Assembly (NCBI GenBank): GCA_015062715.1
Contig: SUUD01000105.1
Location: 1-6,980 of the forward strand
From: Olsenella sp.
Lineage (GTDB): Bacteria > Actinomycetota > Coriobacteriia > Coriobacteriales > Atopobiaceae
Length of the DNA stretch: 6,980 nt
Direction: 5' to 3'
Part shown: in pieces, positions 1 to 5,805 of the stretch
How positions within the stretch are numbered: position 1 is the stretch's first letter
Layout: the number at the start of each line of letters is the position of its first letter
Program-made: the position numbers and the translations under genes
The notes under the pieces: model-generated
Told to the model about the DNA's origin: nothing
Database searches by the model: none
Seen by the model: the letters and a program-made list of their open reading frames with translations, nothing else

Positions 1-2
1 CC

Positions 3-1748
3 GGTCGCGTCCGCCTCAAGCTCGTCCAGGAGGCACAGGCCAAGAACGACGAGATGAACCAGGTCATCAACGAGACGCTCTCGGTCTCGGGGTCGCTGCT
101 CATGAAGATGTTCACGCGCGAGGACAAGGAGTACGAGAACTTCGTGCACGTGAACGAGGAGGTCACCGACATCTCCCTGCGCGAGAGCCGCTCGGGCTCG
201 TGGTTCCGCGTCGCCATGGGCATGTTCACCCAGCTGGGACCCCTGCTCATCTACTTCGCGGGCGGCCTCTTCATCATCGAGCGCCTCGACCCCACGCTGA
301 CCGTTGGTACCGTGACTGCCACGGTCTCGCTCGTGAACCGCCTCTACCGACCGGTCGAGAACCTCATGAACCTCTCGGTGAGCTTCACGCGCTCGCTCGC
401 CATGTTCACACGCATCTTCGACTACCTCGACCGCGAGGCAACGATCGTCTCGCCCAAGGACGGGGCCACGCCCGACATGCACGAGGCCGAGATTGTCTAC
501 GACCACGTCGCCTTTGGCTACGACGATGCCGACGACCTCCTGCTCACGGACGTCAACTTCACCGTTCCCGGCGGCAAGATGTACGCCATCGTGGGACCGT
601 CCGGATCTGGCAAGTCCACGGTGGTCAACCTCATCCCGCGCCTCTACGACGTGAAGGGCGGCGCGGTGCGTGTCGCCGGCGTGGACGTGCGCGACTACGA
701 CCTCGAGTACCTGCGCGCGAACATCGGCGTGGTCACGCAGGAGGCCTACCTCTTCAACGGGACCATCCTCGACAACCTGCGCTATGCCAACGACGAGGCC
801 ACGATGGAGCAGATCGAGCAGGCCTGCCGCATCGCCAACATCTACGACTTCGTCCAGAACCAGCCCAATGGCTTCGACACCGAGGTGGGCAACCGCGGCC
901 TCAAGCTATCCGGCGGAGAGAAGCAGCGCCTTTCCATCGCGCGCGTCGTGCTCAAGGACCCCAAGGTCCTCATCCTCGACGAGGCAACGAGCGCCCTCGA
1001 CTCCATCTCCGAGCAGGCCATCCAGGACGCGCTCGAGCAGCTCATGGTGGGGCGCACGTCCATCGTCATCGCGCACCGCCTCTCGACCATCCTCAAGGCC
1101 GACAAGATCCTGGTGGTCAAGGGTGGCGTCATCGCCGAGCAGGGCACGCACGAGGAGCTGCTCGCCGCGGGCGGCGTGTACCACGAGCTGTACGAGACGC
1201 AGTTCAGGACCGCCATCGAGAGCGAGCGCTCGGGTTCCGGCCGCACAGGCAACCTTGACATCCAGGCGCTTTCCACGACCTTCGACGTCCGCGAGGTCCA
1301 CGACTCGGCCGTGACCGACGTGCAGCTGCTCGCGCGCTCCAACCGCCGCTACTGGCGCGAGCTGGGCGAGCGTCCCACAAGGGCGGCCATGACCGCAATC
1401 ATCAAGGACGTGCCCGAGGGCGCCACCGAGAAGCACTTCCTGGGCTTCTACGACGAGGACGACGAGCTCGTGGCCGTGATGGACCTCATCTGCGGCTATC
1501 CCGACTCTACCGGGGCGCTCGTCCGCTGGTTCACGGTCGCCGCGGACCGGCATCGCCAGGGCATCGGGAGCCAGCTCTTCGCCGACGTTCGCGCGGCACT
1601 CGCGGCACAGGGCGTCACGCACCTCATGCTGCAGGTCCCCGACCACGAGGGGTCGCTCGACTTCTGGGTTGAGCAGGGCTTCACGCCAACCGGCGAGCGC
1701 AACGAGGACGGCCGCTGGCCAACCGTGACGCTGGCACGCGACATCTAG
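3..1748 (+). CDS. ABC exporter half-transporter (5' truncated by window edge) fused to a C-terminal GNAT acetyltransferase domain
   Basis: The frame is open from base 3, so the gene starts upstream; the ATG at base 54 is internal. Residues are counted from the codon at base 3 (581 visible). Residues 1 to about 150 are the end of an exporter membrane domain, with hydrophobic helices around GMFTQLGPLLIYFAGGLFII. An ATPase domain follows: Walker A GPSGSGKST (198-206, bases 594-620), Q-loop Gln246, signature LSGGEKQR (302-309), Walker B VLILDE ending at Glu327, D-loop SALD and H-loop His358. All are intact, so the ATPase should work. After a short Ser/Gly linker (about 405-420) the same frame enters a GNAT domain (about 420-581) with FLGFYDEDDELVAVMDLICG and acetyl-CoA loop RHRQGIG (516-522). 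Known: such exporters dimerise and pump lipids, drugs or peptides. The cargo and the acetyl acceptor cannot be read here. The ABC call is certain; the fusion is seen directly. Confidence 0.93.
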   Translation, partial: GRVRLKLVQEAQAKNDEMNQVINETLSVSGSLLMKMFTREDKEYENFVHVNEEVTDISLRESRSGSWFRVAMGMFTQLGPLLIYFAGGLFIIERLDPTLTVGTVTATVSLVNRLYRPVENLMNLSVSFTRSLAMFTRIFDYLDREATIVSPKDGATPDMHEAEIVYDHVAFGYDDADDLLLTDVNFTVPGGKMYAIVGPSGSGKSTVVNLIPRLYDVKGGAVRVAGVDVRDYDLEYLRANIGVVTQEAYLFNGTILDNLRYANDEATMEQIEQACRIANIYDFVQNQPNGFDTEVGNRGLKLSGGEKQRLSIARVVLKDPKVLILDEATSALDSISEQAIQDALEQLMVGRTSIVIAHRLSTILKADKILVVKGGVIAEQGTHEELLAAGGVYHELYETQFRTAIESERSGSGRTGNLDIQALSTTFDVREVHDSAVTDVQLLARSNRRYWRELGERPTRAAMTAIIKDVPEGATEKHFLGFYDEDDELVAVMDLICGYPDSTGALVRWFTVAADRHRQGIGSQLFADVRAALAAQGVTHLMLQVPDHEGSLDFWVEQGFTPTGERNEDGRWPTVTLARDI

Positions 1749-1749
1749 C

Positions 1750-1773
1750 GCGCCGGAACAAGCTGTCCGGCGC
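1750..1773. terminator. Hairpin between convergent genes, possible bidirectional terminator
   Basis: GCGCCGGA (1750-1757) pairs perfectly with TCCGGCGC (1766-1773) around an 8-base loop. It starts one base after the stop of the ABC-GNAT gene and ends 22 bases from the stop of the opposing NTF2-like gene, the usual place for a shared terminator. No T-run follows on either strand, so intrinsic termination is uncertain. Confidence 0.5.
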
Positions 1774-1795
1774 ACCCTGCCCTACCGCCACGCGT

Positions 1796-2158
1796 CTAGA
1801 ACTGGCCGTTGTCGTTGACGGGGACCTGGTCGGGATCGAGGTGCTGCACCACGTCCCAGTGCTCCGCGAGCATGCCGTTCTCCATGCGGTAGATGTCGCA
1901 GACCTTGTTGACGCCAAAGTCGACGGTGCACTTGAAGAAGACCATCACGAGGTCGCCCTCCTCCACCATGTGGACGATCTCCATCTTGGGGTGGGCGGCG
2001 AAGAAGCGCTCGCAGAAGCGCGCGAAGCCGTCGCGGCCATCCTCCACGGTGGGGTTGTGCTGCTTGTAGGTGGGCAGCATGTACTCGTCGAGCTTGCTGG
2101 TGTCCCACGCATTGAACACCTCGTCGTAGAACTTGGCGACAATCTCCTTGTTGGTCAT
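1796..2158 (-). CDS. NTF2-like / SnoaL-like small protein
   Basis: The predicted protein has 120 residues, typical for one alpha+beta-barrel NTF2-like domain. An N-terminal helix (NKEIVAKFYDEVFNAWD) is followed by YKQHNPTVEDGRDGFARF and by the strands DLVMVFFKCTVDF and VCDIYRMENGMLAEHWDVVQ. The last, with the ending DNDNGQF-like VNDNGQF, is typical of the SnoaL-like branch. Known: this fold includes ester cyclases, dehydratases, hydrolases and non-enzymatic binding proteins, so the family does not fix a reaction. The polar residues His and Asp of EHWD line the pocket in relatives. The start ATG at 2158 has AAGGG eight bases upstream. It lies 4 bases after the stop of the GTPase gene upstream, so the two are probably cotranscribed and translationally coupled. 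There is no signal peptide, so it is likely cytoplasmic. The fold is fairly sure; the function is unknown. Confidence 0.85.
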   Translation of the reverse strand: MTNKEIVAKFYDEVFNAWDTSKLDEYMLPTYKQHNPTVEDGRDGFARFCERFFAAHPKMEIVHMVEEGDLVMVFFKCTVDFGVNKVCDIYRMENGMLAEHWDVVQHLDPDQVPVNDNGQF

Positions 2159-2162
2159 CTCA

Positions 2163-4157
2163 TCATCCCTTCGAGAAGAACGGGGCGTCGGCGGGACGGT
2201 ACGGGCGCCGTCGCGCCGGGTCGTCTTGCACATGCATGTGCCCCTCGGCCTCGTGCCATTTGACAGTGTAGCCCGCGCCATGCGCGCAGAAGACCGAGTC
2301 GGGGGTGTTGGGCAGGTCTGCCTCGGGATTGTAGGCCGTCGCCTCGATGACCTGCTCCGCGTTATGGCAGTGCTCATAGCCGGCAAATACCGTCGAGAGG
2401 CGTCCCTCACCTCCCGTGTAGGCAGCCACGTCGAGCGCATAGTCGCCCAGCTCAGATGCGGGAACCGTGCCCTCGATCACCATGAGCTCCCCGTGTGCCT
2501 GTGGCGCCGAGAACCGCGCGCACATGCGCGTGAGGTCAGCAAGGGCACGGCCCACCTTGTCGCCCGGCACCTCCAGCTCAAAGCGATACCACGGCTCGAG
2601 CAGCACCGCATTGCCCTGCTTGCGGGCCACCATGAGCGCCTGCCGTATGGCGCGGTAGGTGGCCTGCCTAAAGTCGCCGCCCTCGGTGTGCTTGGGATGC
2701 GCGCGGCCACTCACCAGCGTGATGCGGACGTCGGTTATGGGGGCTCCGATGAGCGCACCCTTGTGCGGGCGCTCCATGGCATTGGTGAGGATGAGGCGCT
2801 GCCAGTTGAGGTCGAGGTCGTCGGTGGGGCACACGGTCCCAAACTCCACGCCCGCACCCGCAGGCAGCGGCTCCAGCAGTAGGTGGGCCTCGGCATAGTG
2901 CCGCAGCGGCTCAAAGTGGCCATAGCCCATGACCGGCTCCGCAATGGTCTCCTTGTAGAGAATGGACCCCTGGCCAAAGGCGACCTGCGCGCCAAGCCGC
3001 TCAGCGAGTCGCTCGCGCACCACCTCGAGCTGCACCGCGCCCATGAGCATGAGGCGCATCTCGTCCAGGTCCTCGTCCCAGGCCACCCCCAGCATGGGAT
3101 CCTCGTCGGCAAGCTCGCGCAAGGCCGAGAAGACCGCATGCTCGTCGAGCGGGCCGGGCTCCACCCGATACGAGAGCACCGGGGCCAGGACGGGCCGCGC
3201 CTGAGGCGGCTCTGCCCCCAGCACGTCCCCGGGAACCACATGCGAAAGCCCCGTGATGGCACAGACCTGCCCGGCCACGGCCTCGCCCACCAGCTCGAAC
3301 CTGGCACCGGCGTAGACGCGCACCTGGTTTGCCTTCTCGGCCCACGGGCCATCCGCCCCAACGCCCGCAAGCTGGTCCTTCGCACGCAGCGAGCCGCCCG
3401 TCACCTTGAGCCAGGTGACGCGCTCGCCCTTCTCGTGGGTAACCTTGTACACGCGGGCGGCGAACTCCTGCGGATAGGCGCGATCCGGCGCGAGCCACGC
3501 AAGGAAGTCGAGAAGGCCGTCAATGCCCTCGTCACGCAGGGCGGAGCCAAAGAGCGCCGGGGTGACCTTGCGCTCGAGCACCAGGCGGCGCAGGGTGTCG
3601 TCGGACAGGGACCCAGACTCGAGGTACTCGTCGAGCGCGGTCTCGTCCGTTGCCGCGGCGGCCTCGTGCAGGCCCGGTTCGCCCCGGTCCGAGCAGTCAA
3701 GGCACGTGTCCGAAAGGCGGTCGTGCAGCTGGGAAAGGACCGCCTGCCCATCCATTCCCGGCAGGTCCATCTTGTTCACGAAGACGACCGTGGGAACGCC
3801 ATGACGCTCCAGCAGGTTCCAGAGCGTCGACGTGTGGCCGGTCACGCCGTCATTGGCGCCAACCACCAGCACCGCGCAGTCAAGTACCGCGAGGGTCCGC
3901 TCGGTCTCGGCGCAAAAGTCGACGTGTCCCGGGGTGTCGAGCAGCGTCAGGCGAGCGCCGTCGTGCTCGAGGGGCGCCTGGGACGAGAAGATCGTGATGC
4001 CGCGGGAGCGCTCGATCCGGTCGGTGTCCAGGTGCGTGTCGCCATGGTCGACCCTGCCCGCAGAGCGAATCGCCCCGGCATGGAGGAGCAGCCCCTCGGC
4101 AAGGGTTGTCTTGCCCGCGTCAACGTGCGCGAGCAGCCCCACGATCGCTTGTCTCAC
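2163..4157 (-). CDS. TetM/EF-G-like translation-factor GTPase, probably not a tetracycline-resistance protein
   Basis: I start this at the GTG at 4157-4155, giving 664 residues (Tet(M) has 639). The protein then begins VRQAIVGLLAHVDAGKTT, lining up with the Tet(M) N-terminus, and a strong ribosome site GGGGAGGAG (4169-4161) sits before it. An in-frame ATG at 4181 would add eight residues but lacks a good site and overlaps a TATAAT box. GTPase motifs are intact: G1 AHVDAGKTT (10-18), G2 Thr55 in RGIT, G3 DTPGH (74-78), G4 NKMD (128-131), G5 GSAL (204-207). EF-G-like domains II to V follow; domain IV is about 440-560. The domain IV loop that dislodges tetracycline in Tet(M) (SPVST) reads HPKHT here (487-491). 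Relatives of this type occur in many gut anaerobes without proven resistance. It should bind the ribosomal A-site region and hydrolyse GTP; its cellular role is unknown. Confidence 0.9.
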   Translation of the reverse strand: MRQAIVGLLAHVDAGKTTLAEGLLLHAGAIRSAGRVDHGDTHLDTDRIERSRGITIFSSQAPLEHDGARLTLLDTPGHVDFCAETERTLAVLDCAVLVVGANDGVTGHTSTLWNLLERHGVPTVVFVNKMDLPGMDGQAVLSQLHDRLSDTCLDCSDRGEPGLHEAAAATDETALDEYLESGSLSDDTLRRLVLERKVTPALFGSALRDEGIDGLLDFLAWLAPDRAYPQEFAARVYKVTHEKGERVTWLKVTGGSLRAKDQLAGVGADGPWAEKANQVRVYAGARFELVGEAVAGQVCAITGLSHVVPGDVLGAEPPQARPVLAPVLSYRVEPGPLDEHAVFSALRELADEDPMLGVAWDEDLDEMRLMLMGAVQLEVVRERLAERLGAQVAFGQGSILYKETIAEPVMGYGHFEPLRHYAEAHLLLEPLPAGAGVEFGTVCPTDDLDLNWQRLILTNAMERPHKGALIGAPITDVRITLVSGRAHPKHTEGGDFRQATYRAIRQALMVARKQGNAVLLEPWYRFELEVPGDKVGRALADLTRMCARFSAPQAHGELMVIEGTVPASELGDYALDVAAYTGGEGRLSTVFAGYEHCHNAEQVIEATAYNPEADLPNTPDSVFCAHGAGYTVKWHEAEGHMHVQDDPARRRPYRPADAPFFSKG

Positions 4158-4183
4158 CTGCTCCTCCCCTCTTCGCGGCATCG

Positions 4184-4189
4184 ATTATA
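4184..4189 (-). promoter_or_regulatory. Candidate -10 box (TATAAT) for the GTPase operon
   Basis: Read on the minus strand, bases 4189-4184 are a perfect TATAAT. Transcription would start near 4177, about 20 bases before the GTG start at 4157. That excludes the upstream ATG at 4181 from the message. I see no good -35 box at 16-18 bases spacing, so the promoter is only partly supported. Confidence 0.45.
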
Positions 4190-4210
4190 TCGGGCTGGGG
4201 ACAACTGCCC

Positions 4211-4216
4211 TAGAAT
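4211..4216 (+). promoter_or_regulatory. Candidate -10 box (TAGAAT) for the dehydrogenase operon
   Basis: TAGAAT lies 27 bases before the ATG at 4243, giving a predicted leader of about 20 bases that contains the ribosome site AGGGAGG (4230-4236). No convincing -35 box is visible. It faces away from the TATAAT box at 4189-4184; the two -10 boxes are only 21 bases apart. An imperfect dyad, CTGGGG (4195-4200) against CCCTAG (4208-4213), lies between and over them and might bind a regulator. Confidence 0.35.
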
Positions 4217-4242
4217 GGCAGCAAAACCCAGGGAGGTACGCC

Positions 4243-5199
4243 ATGCCGAAGATCGACAACCTGCTCGTCGTCCTGCCGGTCTGCCCCGCTCACGTCGAGC
4301 GCCTGCACGCTGCGGCAGGGTCGCCCAGCATCGCCGTCCGCGCGCCCGGCGAGGCCACGCCGGAGGACGTCCGCACCGCAGACGTCATCGTGGGCAACGT
4401 GCCTCCCGCCCTGCTCGCGCATGCGGGGTCGCTGCGCTGGATGCAGCTCTCGTCTGCGGGCTACGACGCCTACGTGCGACCCGGCGTGCTTCCCGAGGAC
4501 GCCCTGCTCACCTGCAGCGTCGGTGCCTATGGGCAGGCGGTCTCGGAGCATCTGGCCGTGATGGTCCTCATGCTCCAGAAGAAGCTGCACCTCTACCGCG
4601 ACGACCAGCGCGACGGCGCGGCGCGCTGGAGCGACCACGGGGTGGTGGCCAGCCCGGCAGGAGCGCAGGTGCTCGTCCTGGGCACGGGAAACATCGGGGC
4701 GCACTTCGCCACCTTCTTCCATGCCCTCGGCGCGCACGTGACCGGCGCCTTTCACCACCTGCCCGCACAGGCGCCCGCCTGCTACGACGAGGTCCGCTCC
4801 TTCGACGAGCTTGAGCACCTGCTGCCCATGGCCGACGTGGTCGCCGCCTTCCTCCCCAGCACGCCCGAGACGCGCGGCCTGGTCGACGCCGACTTCCTCG
4901 CGCGCATGAGGCCGGGGGCAATCCTCGCCAACGGCGGCCGCGGGGACCTCGTCGACACCGATGCCCTAGTCGAGGCGCTCGAATCCGGCCAGGTGGGCGG
5001 TGCCGCCCTCGACGTCACCAACCCCGAGCCGCTCCCCACCGACCACCCCCTCTGGAACTGCGAGAACGCCCTCGTCACCCCACACGTCTCGGGCTTCTGG
5101 CACCTCCCCGTCACCCTCGAGAACGTCGTGGACATCTGCGAGGACAACCAGCGTCGCTACGTCGCCGACGAGCCCCTGCGCAACCTCGTGTCACGCTGA
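4243..5199 (+). CDS. D-2-hydroxyacid dehydrogenase family protein
   Basis: The protein has 318 residues, the normal family size, and starts at an ATG with AGGGAGG six bases upstream. The NAD(P)-binding Rossmann motif is GTGNIG (147-152) in VLVLGTGNIGAHFATFFHALGAHV. The family's catalytic set is present: Arg233 in NGGRGDLVD, Glu262 in DVTNPEPLP and His281 in TPHVSGFW. The short N-terminal substrate domain carries LRWMQLSSAGYD, typical of the YoaD/GhrA-like branch. The product would reversibly reduce a 2-oxoacid to a D-2-hydroxyacid in the cytoplasm. The second Rossmann strand ends GAFHH without the Asp usual for NAD, which leaves cofactor preference open and could favour NADP. The substrate cannot be told from the sequence. 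The next gene starts 15 bases after this stop, so the two probably form an operon. Confidence 0.92.
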   Translation: MPKIDNLLVVLPVCPAHVERLHAAAGSPSIAVRAPGEATPEDVRTADVIVGNVPPALLAHAGSLRWMQLSSAGYDAYVRPGVLPEDALLTCSVGAYGQAVSEHLAVMVLMLQKKLHLYRDDQRDGAARWSDHGVVASPAGAQVLVLGTGNIGAHFATFFHALGAHVTGAFHHLPAQAPACYDEVRSFDELEHLLPMADVVAAFLPSTPETRGLVDADFLARMRPGAILANGGRGDLVDTDALVEALESGQVGGAALDVTNPEPLPTDHPLWNCENALVTPHVSGFWHLPVTLENVVDICEDNQRRYVADEPLRNLVSR

Positions 5200-5214
5200 C
5201 CACTAAGGAGTCCC

Positions 5215-5556
5215 ATGAACATCCAGATCTTTGGCAGCAAGAAGAGCAACGACTCCAAGAAGGCCGAGCGCTGGTTCAAGGAGCGCCGCATCAAGTTCCA
5301 GTACATAAACCTCGTCGAGAAGGGCCTCTCCGCAGGCGAGCTGCGCTCGGTCGCCCAGGCGGTGGGCGGACTCGACGCCCTCATCGACGACAACGCGAAG
5401 GACGCCTATGCCGTCGCGCTCGTCCGGCACACGCCCGCATCGATGCTCGAGGGCGTCCTTCTCGAGAACCAGCAGGTCCTGCGCACGCCCATCGTGCGCA
5501 ACGGCCGGCAGGCCACCGTGGGCTACGCGCCCGACGTCTGGGGCGGCTGGGAATAG
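5215..5556 (+). CDS. ArsC/Spx-family thioredoxin-fold protein with no cysteine
   Basis: The protein has 113 residues, the usual length for the ArsC/Spx family, and starts at ATG 5215 with AAGGAG four bases upstream. The thioredoxin-like start MNIQIFGSKKSNDSKKAERWFKE leads to an insert helical region (LSAGELRSVAQAVGGLDALI) and the family's closing strand LRTPIVRNGRQATVGY, in which Arg90 before T-P-I matches the conserved ArsC/Spx position. In the relatives I know, the loop reads like KKCxDTKKA, with a redox Cys at position 11. Here position 11 is Ser (bases 5245-5247), and there is no Cys anywhere in the protein. It therefore cannot be an ArsC-type arsenate reductase or a thiol-switched Spx. 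It may be a binding or regulatory protein, or use Ser11 differently. It is probably cotranscribed with the dehydrogenase. The fold is confident; the role is unknown. Confidence 0.85.
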   Translation: MNIQIFGSKKSNDSKKAERWFKERRIKFQYINLVEKGLSAGELRSVAQAVGGLDALIDDNAKDAYAVALVRHTPASMLEGVLLENQQVLRTPIVRNGRQATVGYAPDVWGGWE

Positions 5557-5617
5557 GCCGGCCCTTACCCAACAGCGAACGCCGACATGGAACATCGCGT
5601 TTCCTTTGCGTGTGTTT

Positions 5618-5649
5618 GCTGGGCTCGGCGCTGCCAACCAGCCCCCAGC
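5618..5649 (+). terminator. Weak hairpin upstream of the purine promoter, possible terminator or operator
   Basis: GCTGGGCT (5618-5625) can pair with AGCCCCCAGC (5640-5649) leaving a 2-base bulge and a 14-base loop. It follows the dehydrogenase/ArsC-like operon by 61 bases but has no T-run after it. It also overlaps the proposed -35 box at 5631-5636, so it might instead be a regulator site. Bases 5557-5617 hold nothing else I can support. Confidence 0.25.
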
Positions 5650-5659
5650 GTGCTAGAGT
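5631..5659 (+). promoter_or_regulatory. Probable promoter of the riboswitch-controlled purine genes
   Basis: CTGCCA (5631-5636) and TAGAGT (5654-5659) are separated by 17 bases, and TG sits one base before the -10 box (TGCTAGAGT), an extended -10. Each box matches the consensus in four of six positions. Transcription would start near 5666, nine bases before the first riboswitch helix, which fits the expected position of a riboswitch leader. Confidence 0.5.
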
Positions 5660-5671
5660 CTTGGTGTCACA

Positions 5672-5754
5672 ACACGCGCTGTGACTGACGGAGATTCGTG
5701 GGACACCACGGTGGAGCAGCGCGAACGCAAACAGCCGACCGTCTGGGCAAGCCG
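5672..5754 (+). ncRNA. ZTP riboswitch (pfl motif)
   Basis: The two conserved blocks of the ZTP aptamer are present: TGACTGACGGA (5682-5692; family consensus UGACUGGCG) and CCGTCTGGGCA (5739-5749; consensus CCGCCUGGGCA). The first helix, P1, is CGCGCTG (5675-5681) with CAGCGCG (5717-5723), seven perfect pairs. An inner hairpin is CGTGG (5697-5701), loop GACA, CCACG (5706-5710), followed by the conserved GGAG before the P1 return strand. The pseudoknot is GACG (5687-5690) with CGTC (5740-5743), where both strands differ from consensus GGCG/CGCC in a compensating way. A GCC/GGC pair (5734-5736 with 5746-5748) can form the third stem. Known: this aptamer binds ZTP and ZMP and usually turns on purine and one-carbon genes when formyl-folate is low. 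The two genes downstream act exactly there. I am confident of the class from structure and context; a covariance-model search was not possible. Confidence 0.9.
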
Positions 5755-5781
5755 ACCTCGATACATGCACGGGGCCGGCTT
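5749..5781 (+). promoter_or_regulatory. Putative riboswitch expression-platform hairpin
   Basis: AAGCCGACC (5749-5757) pairs with GGCCGGCTT (5773-5781) with one A/C mismatch and a 15-base loop. It begins right after the CTGGGC block of the aptamer, so ligand binding could favour or block it. The downstream sequence GATTGGTAAAAG has no T-run, and the hairpin does not cover the ribosome site at 5794-5799. How it would control expression is unclear. Confidence 0.4.
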
Positions 5782-5805
5782 GATTGGTAAAAGAGGAGGA
5801 ATGCC

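Noticed and set aside
906..1775. A 289-codon minus-strand open frame opposite the ABC-GNAT gene
   Set aside because: It overlaps the conserved ATPase signature and Walker B region on the opposite strand and reads as GC-skewed shadow coding.
2159..2440. An N-terminal extension of the NTF2-like protein (the frame stays open up to 2440)
   Set aside because: The extension overlaps the GTPase coding sequence in another frame, is Arg/Thr/Ser-rich, and the ATG at 2158 has its own ribosome site and matches the family's normal N-terminus.
2133..2882. A 249-codon plus-strand open frame opposite the 3' part of the GTPase gene
   Set aside because: It is antisense to domain III-V of a well-supported protein and has no domain pattern of its own.
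2883..4814. A 643-codon plus-strand open frame across the GTPase and dehydrogenase genes
   Set aside because: It lies antisense to a GTPase with all five G motifs and out of frame with the dehydrogenase. Its translation has low-complexity Arg/Gly/Ala-rich stretches and no recognisable domain, as expected from GC-rich shadow frames.
5557..5564. GGCCGGCC palindrome after the ArsC-like stop as a terminator
   Set aside because: It is an 8-base palindrome with no room for a loop and no T-run, so it cannot form a useful RNA hairpin.
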